Shown: positions 9,557 to 20,614, counted from the stretch's first letter. The stretch is DNA of 25,826 bases from Acanthaster planci (GCF_001949145.1 NW_019091378.1:1690131-1715956), one strand, 5' to 3'. Notes: generated from the letters alone by a model not told the origin. Translations and numbers: made by a program.

Positions 9557-10804
9557 AGTACCTTTTTAGTCAGTGTCAAATGGAGTCAACATTTGATGAA
9601 TTTCCAATATTTGTTGTAGAACTTTTCGTTCATTTTCCTGAACACCCCATCCTTTTTATTTAATAGTTGTCCAAAAGAATCTCCAGATATGGACTTGAAA
9701 TGCACGTGCTGAGCTGTGTGCACACACTCGACCAATCAAAACTAATAACATGTAAACTGTCTTGTATCCAGGTGCCAGTGCGTGGTTTATGCAGCAGGCA
9801 GTATCACTTCTCAGCGGGCATTATCAAATGTTAATACACGGTCAAGTTGCACGTTGTTGAAAGGGAAACTGTCTGAGGTATTTATGAATGAGCTTCAACT
9901 GTACTGCAACAAATATTTAAACATTCTTTCTTAAGGAAATAGAGAAGAGAGTTTTACAAACATGGCTACATACTTGTCAGAAATACAGTTTGTATCAAAT
10001 ACGGTTGGAAAATGTGCCGAAATTTTTTTATTCCCTGTAACTTGGACTTTTTATTCCATTCTATGTTACACAGACTCATTTTGTCTACAATTTCACTATT
10101 CTTCTGGCACTGCATCTATGAGACACTAGTAAGGTTTTTGCATTACACTGTTCCTTTATGGGCAAATTATAGCCATAACATTGTTTTCTACAAATTTCAT
10201 CGACTTTCTTCGGATGCACGGAACACAAATATGGTCTGTATAGATTGGATATGAGTTCCCACTTTTCTGACATACATGTAGCTTTCCATCTACATCGCTG
10301 GTCTCATCTCGTGTAAGAGCATTTGGGGTAAACTTCTTTGGCTCTGCAGTCTCGATCCAACTGGGGTTGCCTGACACCACTTCCTCCGGCAGTCGACCGG
10401 CTTGTGACTCCTGATCAACTTTAGCCTTGAGCCTATCAAATCATAAAAAGAAATAATGATAAACACTCTAATAATAAAACAGCATCATCGAAATACAACA
10501 GAACGGACAATAATACTCGCTTCAAATTCGTTAAGCTCTGATAAAGACTGGCATCATCTCCACTTCTTGCATTCTTGAATTTGCAAATGCAACATGGACT
10601 ACACTAGAGATTGCCCTTCTTTCTTTGAAGGTTCCCTAGATTCTAACATACGAACTACCCTGGAGCATGTCCACTAGAGCGTGTCATTCCCCAGACAGCA
10701 CGAACCTTCGCTCCCACACTGCTCATCCTCATCCCCAGCTACACTTTGACAGTAGGTGTACAGGTAAGATGTACTGTGATCTTCAGCACAGTTAATCATG
10801 TGCT
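9557..10804. repeat. Tandem duplication, copy 2
   Basis: Direct repeat of 8328-9533, again ending in AATCATGTGCT immediately before an N (10805). It holds the fuller version at both large indels, so it is likely closer to the ancestral sequence. Confidence 0.95.
10276..10432 (-). CDS. Candidate exon of an unknown minus-strand gene
   Basis: Acceptor-like TTATGATTTGATAG is followed by 157 nt of open frame reading DRLKAKVDQESQAGRLPEEV and then SGNPSWIETAEPKKFTPN, ending at a strong donor CAT|GTATGT. The peptide is charged and soluble and looks like conserved coding sequence; I cannot place it in a family. It begins with one nucleotide of a split codon. The nearest upstream candidate (10915-11000) also ends with one nucleotide, so the two do not join directly and an exon may be missing between them. 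Being inside the duplication, it exists twice. Confidence 0.45.
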
Positions 10805-10914
10805 NGCTCTAGTCCCTCAAGTCAGCTCAGTTGGGATCAGCTTGGGATAACCACTTCAGCTTTGCAGGTGCATACATCAGTGGCAATGCTCCCTTCGCTC
10901 TTCATGACGAGTAC

Positions 10915-11000
10915 CAGCAGCATTGTAGGATGAGGTAGGTGTCCTGTAATATCCATCTTGAACAGCAGGGGGTGAATTCGTTGATCTTTCTGGCGGTGAG
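10915..11000 (-). CDS. Candidate exon of an unknown minus-strand gene
   Basis: After the acceptor GTTATTGCAG an open segment reads SPPERSTNSPPAVQDGYY and then RTPTSSYNAA. It ends at a GCTG|GTACTC donor, or runs a little further to a TGA. Rich in Ser, Pro and Thr, like a linker region. No domain seen. It lies just outside the duplication and on the same strand as the duplicated exon. Confidence 0.35.
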
Positions 11001-11334
11001 CTGCAATAACAAAAACAACACTTTACCCTGATTGGCTCCTGTCCTCATGCATATGCGTTGTGATTTTACATAACTTATGCAAGAGATACGTATTCCTTTA
11101 AAGTACATCACAGGAAGCAAACATTCAAAGAGATTTCCATAAAATTACATGTAGTGTAACTGGTTAGCACAATCACAATCAGATCAGAAAACCTTTTGAG
11201 CAAAACAAATTTTAAAAAGAGGAAACGTGTGAATAACTTCATAAATTAATGCTGATTGGATACATTCCCATCAATTATTTCGTATTGATCAGACATCAAA
11301 TCATGGTCCTTTCTTGATTTTGAAATAGCATAGG

Positions 11335-11478
11335 ATGACTCAAGAAGACGATGCAACCCCAAACAGCCACTGGAGTAAGGTGTACATTAAAGATGAAAAC
11401 TGTAAAAATGAAGACAAAATGACACTGGATGAGTGTGGTGTGGTGGTATCAGAATCCATAAAGCAAGATTGCCAGTAA
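11335..11478 (+). CDS. Small acidic open frame, possibly a first exon of the decayed gene that follows
   Basis: ATG at 11335 opens 47 codons to TAA, beginning MTQEDDATPNSHWSKVYIKD and rich in Glu, Asp and Lys. An AG acceptor-like site (AATAGCATAG) sits directly before it. It precedes the decayed multicopy-family gene on the same strand, so it may be one of its exons, but I recall no matching segment in that family. Confidence 0.25.
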   Translation: MTQEDDATPNSHWSKVYIKDENCKNEDKMTLDECGVVVSESIKQDCQ

Positions 11479-11759
11479 ATGCAAGAAAATTAGTCACACA
11501 GTCAGAAAACATTTTTGATAATGGGAGTTATATACACACATGGCTTGTTACACTACAGACTTGTATGTCTATGACTTCTACATGTAAGTGCATTTTGCTC
11601 AAAGTTAAATACCTTCATTAATACGATGACTGAAAAAATTCTTCTGCTATTGATAAACATATTAATTCTGACTCATTTTACCATAGACATAATCGATTCC
11701 ATCACCTAAATTGATACGCTAATCTTTGGTCCAAAAGATGATTCACTACTTGGTTATGC
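11479..11759. other. Short stretch without a gene
   Basis: AT-rich, no signal beyond TACATGTA octamers. It would be an intron if 11335-11478 belongs with the segment at 11760. Confidence 0.4.
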
Positions 11760-12825
11760 ATGAGCGCTCCCCACTACTGTGCTCTAACTTTATGGTACAT
11801 GCTACATATACTCACGGAATCTATCAGAACAAAATGGCCCTTAAATTGTATAAAAACAGCCCAAAGAGTGGGCCAAGCCCCTAAAGGAATACCTATTTCA
11901 ACAAAATACAAAGAAGACAGAGGCTGCACTAGGACAGACATCCTTCAAAGTTGTATAAAGCGTGATAAGACAGATGTTCAGAAGATTGTGAATACCATCA
12001 CCGGCATGATAAATCCTTTTGAATCTGATGAAGAGGTGAATCTAGTCCACATTGTATCTGGCATAGTAGCTTCTGAAGATGTAGAAGTTGATCTCTTGTT
12101 GCCATATGAAAAAGGAGAGACTGAACTATTTAAGTTCTGCCAAAATCAGCTACAGTCAGCAGACATGGATGAAGAAATTGAAACTCACGACATTCAGTAA
12201 AAAGTAAAGAGCAAAGTCAATGGAAAGGAGGTTACACTGAAAGTTGATAGACATCCTCTTACCAGGCTAGAAGCAATCTGAAAATTCCAAAAAGTGGATC
12301 AACGTGAACTCCTACGTTATTCCTAAGGTCCTCTTCCTCTTGCTTTAGCCTCTCTGCAGGGATGTCTTGTGAAAACAAAACGCAGACATTACACATGCTT
12401 AAAGTCAACCAGAGAAAGCTGCTGTACATATTCCAAGAGGTGGTGTCTATGTAGTTGATGCCAAGGCCATGATACAAAAACTGGATGTTAACAAGCTTGA
12501 GGGCCATTGCACCTTCTCAAACCTTGCTCATGTGTTGCTCAGAAGGCTTGTGAAACTTGCTGTAACAACTGGATCAAATGAGATTCACTATGTAGCACCT
12601 ACAGAGACATATCCATCAAGAATGCAGAAAGAGCAAAAAGAGCTTCTATGGGTTCCTATGTGATGCGTGCGTGTGGGCAGACCATTCCAAAACAATGGAA
12701 GAAATTTCTGTCCTTTGGTTCAAACAAGGAAGCACTATTTCAGTACTTATTCGAAACGTGGAAGATGATTACAGTTTAAGCACTCATAAGCTGTGTTATG
12801 CGCATGGAAATGTTAAAGCAGGTTG
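11760..12825 (+). pseudogene. Decayed middle part of a multicopy uncharacterised protein family of marine invertebrates
   Basis: Segments in order but in changing frames. DILQSCIKRDKTDVQKIVN and MINPFESDEEVNLVHIVSG with EKGETELFKFCQ lie at 11930-12200. VNGKEVTLKVDRHPL follows (12220-12290). Then LLRYS, a stop, and GPLPLALASLQGCLVKT (12300-12370). VVDAKAMIQKL and the LEGHCTFSNLA region start near 12450. NAERAKRASMGSYVMRACG and IPKQWKKFLSFGSNKEALF run at 12620-12770. YSLSTHKLCYAHGNV ends it near 12815. I recall this exact order from long, high-copy hypothetical proteins annotated in amphioxus, hemichordate and coral genomes. Function is unknown and mobile-element origin is suspected. At least three frameshifts and two stops show it is dead. 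An intact first exon of the same family lies at 21801. Confidence 0.7.
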
Positions 12826-13325
12826 TTGATGAGAACAAGATTGTCTTGACCCCTGACAGCAATGAGAACAACACAGTTCTTTTGTTTGAAGAGATGAAAA
12901 TAAACGAAACGCAGGACAGATCGTCAGATTCACTGATGAAGGTGAGATTTCACATGAGATCAGCAGCTTTGAATGCAGGTGCAAGGGAGGAGAGGAGGAG
13001 GCATAGGTGGGGCCTTGACAGTTCACTGCACATTCTGGTGGCAGTTTACCCCACAACTGGTGCCACTGTAGACCAGCTATAGCCGTGTTTGTGGGAGTGT
13101 GTTAACTTCATTGAGACAGCTGGGGTGACAGTCCGAGGTTTTGTTTCTGAAGGGGCATCCTCAAACAGAACATTCTACTGTCTGCATGATTCAAAGTCCC
13201 AGCAAGCTGCTACACCATCACAGTGCCCAATGTACTCCACCGAGAGTCACATCGATCCATCTCGGAAAGTCAATTTCATTTGTGATGTCCCCTGTCCAAT
13301 GAACACTACCAGAAACAATTTTGAA
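12826..13325 (+). pseudogene. P-element/THAP9-like transposase remnant (RNase H-like core)
   Basis: Reads VLLFEEMKINE (about 12877), then HILVAVYPTTGATVDQL, an in-frame TAG (13080-13082), PCLWECVNFIETAGVTVRGF, SEGASSNRTFYCLHDS, and near 13265 KVNFICDVPCPMNTTRNNFE. This is the order of the catalytic core of P-element and THAP9-like transposases, in which I recall FDEMKI, a GDQL/WE block, DGASxNR and SDxPHLxKTxRN. Here the first two acidic positions read E instead of D, and the histidine of DxPH is Cys. No THAP DNA-binding domain or C-terminal insertion domain is seen. It follows directly on the decayed gene upstream, in the same orientation, suggesting insertion or recombination. Dead by stop codon and lost motifs. 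Confidence 0.72.
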
Positions 13326-16300
13326 ATTCTGACTACAACTGCACACGGAACTAACAACATCCCAGACACAAGTGTTCAACACTTCAAAGATATCGATGCC
13401 AGAAGAGTTAATCAGGGAGTCAATTCTCCTGATATGTCCAGCCATACTACCACTCATCAATGTTTGAGCTAAAAGGTCATCACCGCTCAAGGCAATACCA
13501 GTCACAGGCAAAATGTCAGAGGTTTGTAATTTCTCATACAATTACAAACAGGTAGTTTGATCTTTTGGTATTATGCAAAATCTGCCCAGCATTAGACTTT
13601 CATTATGAGTACAACAGGTTGCGACACAGTAGCCCTTGTTTCAAAGATAACTTTATGCACCAGAAGGTGTCAACAAGACAGATGCACAGAAAGGGAATGT
13701 ATTTGCATATTGAGAATTACTGAGCCAGCTCTGCTGTCTGACTTGGCCAATTGAGCCGACTCTACTTGGCCTCCTTCTACTTCTCAAGCTAGTTGGCTGT
13801 TTTCTATACCAAAATGCTCGTCTTACATACTGTTGAGAGGATAAATCAAGTTGAACCTAAATATTTGGGGGACCGTTTCAGAGTGCTTCGTTTTTATGAA
13901 TGATGCATTCGCACAGATGAATATATGAAAGCAGATGGAGTGTCAAAGGTTAAAGTAGTTAGAGAGCTATATTATGGTCAAAATTATGGTGGTTAAGAAG
14001 CTTTGTTCTGGGAAAATATTGATGAAATATTTCAAAGGCTCTTATTATGAAGTTTTAGCAAACAATCCCCCTAAAAATGTACTAAAATGAAGTGCATTTC
14101 ATCAAGAACACAGTTCTGTCCTCTGTGCCTTTGCATCTTCCACGGCGAACATGTGCAAAGCTACTGAATGAGACTATTTCACACTGATTGTTCATGAGCA
14201 ATGAGAAAGCCATGTATGCAGCCGCGGCACTGCGAGGAGGGTTGCAAAGGAGCCATCCGTGGCTTAAAAAAACAATGAAAATAAGGCCAAATTGAGAGAA
14301 ATCTTTGATGAAGTAGACATAATGAGGTGTGTTTTGATAAGTATTTTTCTTCAGTTACATTGATGGAATATCTTGAAGGTAATGATATCAGGGCTTCTTG
14401 CATGATTCAAGTGAATTGGAAGGATTGACCTGAAGGGATGGTAACAATTAAGTTTCGAGAGCACAGTCAAGCTGACCATTGTGCATCAGATCAGGACAGA
14501 GTTTCAAATGGATGGACAACACGGGGTACACATGTCACTTCAAAGCCAAGGTGTCTCAAAAATGAAGGATGGAACCATAAAAAATATCCATGCCCAAAAG
14601 CCGTGAAAGACTCCAATATGGGAGGTAGGTATTTTTAATTCAACGGCTCTGAGAGGACTGTTTTGTATATACATACAGAAAGATGCAAAAGAAAGAACAA
14701 AGAAGTATTTCTGCGCAGCTCTTTGAGAGACAAACAAAGGATTCCCATTGGAACTGTATGAAATTTGTCTGTTAATTTCACTGCCTGAGACAACAGAGAG
14801 CCAGACATGTAGGCATATATAGGTTTTGCCCAGCACCCATCTTTCTGGTAACTACTGCTGTTATAGAGGAATGACACAAAATGTCTACTCATGTGTATCC
14901 CTGTGGAGCAAAAGCTCTTACCAGAAATATGACTGCAATGCTTAGCCTCCATAGTACAAGTACAAGGAGGCAAAAGAATAGATGTTTGGTACTACAAAAT
15001 CGGAAAATAGAGTTTAGTTTTTCAACTTGCACTCATGAGAGCCTAACGCAAGAATGACAATCGGCGCTTATGGCCAGTGCTACAAGGCTGGAATCACGTG
15101 TTCAAATACTAAGTGTTAATAGGTCAACGGAACAAAGGATTATGTGACATGGAGTGTGCAGACCATTTCTTTCTGATGGCAGAGAGCTGGTTTAGTAATG
15201 TCAATATAGGTAGCCTCAAGTATGCGCAGATGACTGAAATTGTGTGCTTTGGCTGGTACATTCAACTGCTGCTCGTTTTCTTGTTCAGAGCATTCCAGGT
15301 GACCAAGCAAGGGTTGCCCTATGGCTTAGGTATTTGCCACAAGTCTTTCTTTGAGTGGGGTGGCTGCTTACATGTCTTTCTCGCATTACGCTCGGATGAG
15401 TGCAAGTTGAAAAGTACTTAAGCATGCCTTTTTCGTTACTGAACTCTATTTTTCAGAGGCAAAAGAGAAATTAGGTTAAACTTGTTTTGTCTGATGTCAC
15501 AGACATGTGGTACACATGCTAACGTACATATACATGTACGTGTACATGTATGTCTGCTTTCCTCTCAGATGAGGCTTGAGTTGTCAGAACTATTTAATCA
15601 GCTTTGTCTTTCAAAAAAATGTCTTGCTGCATTGCCAGTTACTTTCAGTCCACCTCCTACTCTTTAAGTAAATGAGTCACATCATCCATGTTGTTTCAAC
15701 TGCCGACTATCTAGCATTTGGCATTTCAAGAGGAGAGTGAAACAGATTTTGACACAGTCTCCATAAAACAATGACTGCAGTGTCAATGAACACACACATT
15801 GCCCTTTCAAACTTCAATAATTTTCATTTTGAGATGCACTGCCCATGTCAGTCAGAGACAATGACCCAGCTACTGTATACCACCCAGATTTGAGGCAGTT
15901 TTGAGGGACAAGAGCACACTTTCTCCCCTAACACCAGGATTTAATCCACCTGACCCCTTTAGAAAGGTGTTGAAACCCTAAAACAGAAAGAACCAGAGCA
16001 TTCACTTGGCATTTCAAACAGTGTGCCGTTTGTCTTTGTGGGTGAGTGTACAGTGTGTATACATCATCATCATGTACCAGTATGTCGGGTGAAACCTCCA
16101 ATTCTATCAGAACCATACACACTAAATAGAGAACTACCTGTTTACACGTTATTACCGAAACCTTGTGTTTAATATTTTTATCATGTACATGTATGTAACC
16201 AAAAGTAATACTAGCCTTCATTCAAATCTTTATGGACCAAACAATAGAAATGGACACCAATAGATAGATGTATGAAGCTGTCTTATCCAACATGGAGTAT

Positions 16301-16531
16301 TACTATACAACAACCCTGATGAGTGAAATGAAAAAAATTCTTAAAAAGTAGTCGACTGACCATTTAGTAAGAGCTGCTCCAAAGCCCATCAACTCACACT
16401 ATCCATAAACCTTCACATAAGGCAAGGATGTACACTGTCTCCGTCAGCCAGGGATTTACACCCAGCTAACACCCTGATGTGAGGCCATTCCAGGGAGCCA
16501 GTCTCATCCAAACCCACTTAAAAGTGCTTAC
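13326..16531. other. Long stretch without a supported gene
   Basis: Mixed AT-rich sequence. Open frames of 60-112 codons occur on both strands (for example 14635-14973 minus, 15113-15421 plus) without domains, consistent splice sites or codon bias. TACATGTA-type octamers cluster at 15526-15552 and 16184-16194. Probably old repeats and intron. Confidence 0.5.
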
Positions 16532-16708
16532 TTCTTGGGCCAATGTCAAACATGTTTGATGGAAGTGTCTTCCTGAAGGCTCTATAACATCACCATTTGC
16601 TGTCAGGCATAATAACATGTCCATTTTATGCAGTGCCAAACTTGCACTCTCTAGGTTTTCACTTGCTCTTTTAGGACAGAGACAGGAAACATAACTTTCC
16701 AGTTCCAT
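16532..16708 (-). CDS. Candidate exon, possibly a first coding exon
   Basis: GAAAATGG (ATG 16706-16708, a good eukaryotic start context) opens 59 codons ending exactly at a codon boundary before a strong donor GAA|GTAAGC. The peptide begins MELESYVSCLCPKRASENLE and ends GRHFHQTCLTLAQE. It is helix-prone with several cysteines. Alternatively the exon starts further upstream at a CAG or AAG acceptor and the ATG is internal. Family not recognised. The phase-0 donor is compatible with the phase-0 exons at 18.0 and 18.4 kb. Confidence 0.38.
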
Positions 16709-16714
16709 TTTCAC

Positions 16715-17300
16715 TTACTGGCAGTTTGATGCACCGTTAAAATTACAGAGTTCTATTTCTACTTAATTACACGATTATTGTGACAAATAACAAAACAACT
16801 AATGAAGGACTTTCCCTGGCCTCTTTGCTTCACTGCAATATGGTGACACATTAAGGTAGTTTTTCACATGCCTTCATTTTCAATTAAGTAATTCCACTGT
16901 AGACATCAAGATACATGTAGCTACAAGAAAGGTTCATTATTTCCTGCCAGTGTCTAACAGGCAGTGTGACAGTCCATGGTCAGAGTAGACCTACTGCCCT
17001 GACTGGCACATGTACTTAGTTTTTACTTCCAATGGGTAGACAGAAGACAATGTGATAACTGCCAAAGGTATCTGTGTGCTTAGAGTCAGAAAACATGCAA
17101 CAATCCATCAGACATTCCTTTGTCTGAGTGGAGAGAGGCCATGACATTTAAATCATAGTCTCCAACTAATCTGGGCGAAGAACATTCATGGCTGATTGAA
17201 GCAGTTGTCTTGAGGTTTATCTCAGAACTTCACTTTACCACGCTTTCATGTCAAGACACTTCCAAACCATGCCTATATCAAAAGTCCATTAAAATGTCAT
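16715..17300. other. Stretch without a gene
   Basis: AT-rich intergenic or intronic sequence, nothing recognised. Confidence 0.5.
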
Positions 17301-17531
17301 ATGACCATCGCCAAAGAACTGAAGTCTGCCTTGACTAAACAATTTCACTCGAATGAAAAGCGGCCAGTGGCTAAAAATAGATTCAATTTGAACCAAATCT
17401 TGAAACCCTGCAATAGACTACTGAAACAGGTTTTGGCTGATTTCACCACAGTGATTTCAAATGTAAAGCATCCTGGCCAGTCACAAATTAATGAATTGTT
17501 AACAGAAATGTTGATTGGGCTGTGGGAACAG
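17301..17531 (+). CDS. Weak candidate exon
   Basis: Open plus-strand frame with ATG-less start, helical and basic (ELKSALTKQFHSNEKRP, then LADFTTVISNVKHPGQSQ and LTEMLIGLWE). It ends at ACA|GTGAGT, a consensus donor; without splicing it stops four bases later. No acceptor or family identified. Confidence 0.22.
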
Positions 17532-18036
17532 TGAGTGTCTAAAGATGTCTTTCAAAAGATGTTTTTATACTGTAAGTTCAGCTACAATTTAGAATACAGG
17601 TCTACATTGCATGTATAACAAATCACTTTTTTGATACGCTAAATTAAATAAAAGAATCTTCAAACTATATACGTTTTTTCAAATATGAGCAATATCTTTT
17701 TTGGAAAAATTAAGGAGGACACTTCCAGTCATCATTTGATTAGAGACATAAGTACTATATTGTAGAAATGACAAGATGTGCTGACACTCTATAGACCTTC
17801 TGCACTGGCAGCCATGACAGGGGGCAGGTTTGCCCATTTGATTTAATACAATCCACAAAGTACCCAGTCATGCATTATGCACTGAGTCAATGATGGGCAC
17901 CATGAGAAGGGTCTATAGTATTCAAAAAGCATGCTTAAATGCAAATTTTAACTGAGAGAGAAGCATCCTACCATGTATGTATGTAATTATCAAGTTTTGG
18001 GTCTACAGTATTACTGAGACATTGTAAGTTTAACAC
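17532..18036. other. Stretch without a gene
   Basis: AT-rich, no domain, splice or repeat signal that I can support. Confidence 0.5.
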
Positions 18037-18105
18037 CTCATCTCTGGATTCTGTATCTTGATTAGCCGAGGGCAAGTCATGTGCCTTTGGTATTTTGCAT
18101 TCTTG
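18037..18105 (-). CDS. Candidate 69-nt exon of an unknown minus-strand gene
   Basis: A strong acceptor (TACTTCTTTTACACAG) and a donor GAG|GTGTTA bound exactly 23 codons, phase 0 at both ends, reading QECKIPKAHDLPSANQDTES then RDE. It joins in frame to the exon at 18420-18509 across a 314-nt intron. Polar linker-like sequence, no domain. Confidence 0.42.
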
Positions 18106-18419
18106 CTGTGTAAAAGAAGTAATACACCAATAGTAACCAAAGTACTGCAACTTTAACAACCATAGCAACACCAACCATAACAACTTGTGTGCCATAAACA
18201 TAATAGTGACTGGTTGTGCGCAAATAGTTCTACAGGTTGTACCCATTATAGCAGGGTGGAAACATTTTTCTGAGACAACTGAACCTTCAAAAGATTTCAT
18301 ACATGTATTTACATTAAGAGGTTTTCCATTCCAATTGTAATTTCATTTAAATTAAATAATCAGTTATTGCTTGTATGGCAGAATCTGTGGTAGAGATGTT
18401 GTGAAACAAATACATATAC

Positions 18420-18509
18420 CTCACGATAAGGTGAAACTTGCCTCCCCCGGTGATCCACTGAGCATTCTGTTTTCCCTCTGCTTCCTGTCATGAATGCTGC
18501 AACAATCAC
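18420..18509 (-). CDS. Candidate 90-nt exon of an unknown minus-strand gene
   Basis: A very good acceptor (ACATTGCCTCTCCAG) and donor GAG|GTATAT bound exactly 30 codons, phase 0 at both ends, reading VIVAAFMTGSRGKTECSVDH and RGRQVSPYRE. The compatible phase and short spacing to the next exon (18037-18105) make a real gene more likely than chance. Family not recognised. Confidence 0.42.
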
Positions 18510-19034
18510 CTGGAGAGGCAATGTACATTGCTCCTTCCAAACCAACTAATGTTATTTTTTTTTTAAATTAAAATTATTGAGTCTTAGAGCAGATATTTGT
18601 GAACATGTACACTGCTTGATTAAATTTTATGGACACTGCAAAACACTGTTGAAATGTCCATTCAAAATCTTACTAATGTCATACAGCCAAGTACAGTACC
18701 ATTACACAGAAACTCTTAATCCAGTACCAATACAAATACTTATAAAAGAAGGAAGTGGGACTGAATAAACAGGTGCAGAAAGACATGCTCTACAAAAACA
18801 AGACTGGAAGTAAGGTACTGTGACATGCATATGTAAAATACATGTAATGTAAAATATTCCTGAATCGCTGTAGTTATTATGTTAGAGTGTACTTTGTGGC
18901 CATAGTAATGATTAGGCAGCTACATGTACTTAATTTTGACATGCACAATGTAGAAAGAAGAATTTGAGTTATGAACTGCAGTTTGCACTGTACACCAAAT
19001 TAATTGGTTCTCTTACTTGTCAAAACATATACAG
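18510..19034. other. Stretch before the ISL2EU-like transposase
   Basis: AT-rich, with poly-T and TACATG repeats. The left end of the transposon should lie here or further left, but I could not identify a terminal repeat or target-site duplication. Confidence 0.4.
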
Positions 19035-20394
19035 TGCGGGAACAGTTTTTGCTGACGTGGGCAGCTGGAGTGGATGGTGGTACTTCAATTCAAAGACTTG
19101 GCAGTGATGAAGAGAAGGCTCCAGGCTCAAGTAGTGTGTTCAAGGTAATGTCCACACTTTGCATGAAATTAAAAGCAAAGTGAAAGAAGAAAGAAAGCCA
19201 CAAGATAAAACAAGGTAAAAAAGACATAAACAAACAACATGTGAACAGCCTGAGGTCCAAACAGATGAAGTCCCCGAACTGGCCAAAGAGCCACATGTTG
19301 ATCATAATTATAGTCTTGATTATTCTTGTGACCCTTCATGTAAATGTGCTACAAAAAGAAATGACTTGAAAAGGGCCTTGCATGCAATGGATGAACAACT
19401 TCAGGAAGAAAAGACAAAAAATATGGCTGCAAAAAAAAAAAAACCTGTTAAAGCAGATACTATGCGCTTCCTAAGAACAGATAAAAAAGTCAAGACATTC
19501 ACTGGTCTGGTGAGTAATAAAGCATTCAATGATTTGTTAAGGTACGTGTCTCCAAAAGCAGCAAAAATGAGATACTGGTATGGGAAAAAGAGAGCAGTGT
19601 CTACACCTTGTAAGAGGAAATATAAGAAAACTCCTAAAAAAACTGGACCACAACGTAAGCTTTCGTTGAAAGAGGAACTTCTGCTTGTATTAATGAAGCT
19701 TAGGCTTGGTACGAAGAATGCCTAGCTGGCTGAATTGTTTTCAATCTCCCTAGGAACATTCTCAGCCATTTTCAATACGTGGATGAAATTCTTGGCAAGT
19801 TGAGACCATTAATTTTTTTCCCAAGTCGAGATTCAATCAGGTTTTCATTCCTTAAATCGCTCAAACCAAAGTACAGTAATTTGGTATGTGCTATTGATTG
19901 TACCGAGGTATTCATTGAAAGACCAAGAAATCTGGAAACACAGTCTCTAACATGGTCCGACTATAAGAAGAATAACACAGTGAAATTCCTGGTGGGGATA
20001 TCACCAAATGGCCACATTTTGTTCCTGTCACAGGCATGGGGAGGGAGGGCATCAGATATACATATAACCAGAACAAGTGGTTTCTACAACCATTTGGAGA
20101 GAGGAGACTTGATCCTTGCCGATAAGGGGTTCATCATTAAGGAGAATCTCGTATGCATTGGTGCCCATCTTGCCATCCCACCCCGGAGCTCCGGCCAGGC
20201 TCAACAGTCTAAGCAAGATGTACTAACAACCAAGAGTGTGGCCAATGCACGTATTCATGTAGAAAGGGCAATCGGTAGGATCAAGCACTTCTCTACTGAA
20301 AAGCACATTGCCTTTGACCATGGTTCCGGTGACAGATGAAATTGTAATAGTTTGTGCTGCATTGTGTAATTTGTTGCCTCCTCTTACAGAATAA
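19035..20394 (+). pseudogene. ISL2EU-like DNA transposase (HTH_Tnp_4 + DDE_Tnp_4), inactive
   Basis: After a possible acceptor (CATATACAG) the sequence reads WAAGVDGGTSIQRLGSDEEK (19060-19120). Next come a charged region with SCDPSCKCA, the conserved VKTFTGLVSNKAFNDLLRYV, and the helix-turn-helix block LSLKEELLLVLMKLRLG. The DDE domain follows, with D in AIDCTEVFIERP (residue 40 counted from 19779), GGRASD, D in LADKGF (residue 115) and E in ARIHVERAIGRIK (residue 162), so the triad is preserved. The normal ending LPLTMVPVTDEIVIVCAALC runs in another frame to TAA at 20392-20394. Breaks: TAA near 19216, TAG at 19723, TGA at 19801 with frame change, and a shift near 20310. No THAP domain is seen upstream. 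The gene faces the YqaJ partner tail to tail. Confidence 0.85.
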
Positions 20395-20518
20395 GGTTTT
20401 TTTTCAGGATAAAAGTTTCTTGTTATGGACCAAAAATGCATCACTGAAATGCATTCTGAATGTTCCATGTACAGTTTTGTGATTAACAAAGGAGGCTACA
20501 GGCTCCTCGTCCTCCCAA

Positions 20519-20524
20519 AATAAA
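20519..20524 (+). terminator. Polyadenylation signal AATAAA for the transposase
   Basis: AATAAA 125 nt after the transposase stop codon, on the same strand. The matching signal for the opposite gene is at 20609-20614. Confidence 0.45.
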
Positions 20525-20608
20525 AACAAACAGTTGAAGCCCCATTTCAAATCTTAAATCGTAGTCCAACAATGAATGTTATATATCAACCTTTTGGAAA
20601 AGTTTAAC

Positions 20609-20614
20609 TTTATT
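20609..20614 (-). terminator. Polyadenylation signal AATAAA for the YqaJ gene
   Basis: TTTATT on the plus strand, i.e. AATAAA on the minus strand, 232 nt beyond the stop of the PHD reading frame. The two convergent signals do not cross, as expected of a compact two-gene element. Confidence 0.4.

Noticed and set aside
13218-13541. 107-codon minus-strand frame with a faint likeness (LAQTLMSGSMAGHIRRI) to a later part of P-element transposases
   Set aside because: It overlaps the plus-strand transposase remnant antisense and the likeness is too short; an inverted piece cannot be claimed without alignment.
17968-18300. 110-codon minus-strand frame with a hydrophobic stretch, as a possible single-exon membrane protein
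   Set aside because: The strong acceptor at 18106 and donor at 18036 divide it; the hydrophobic part falls in the predicted intron.
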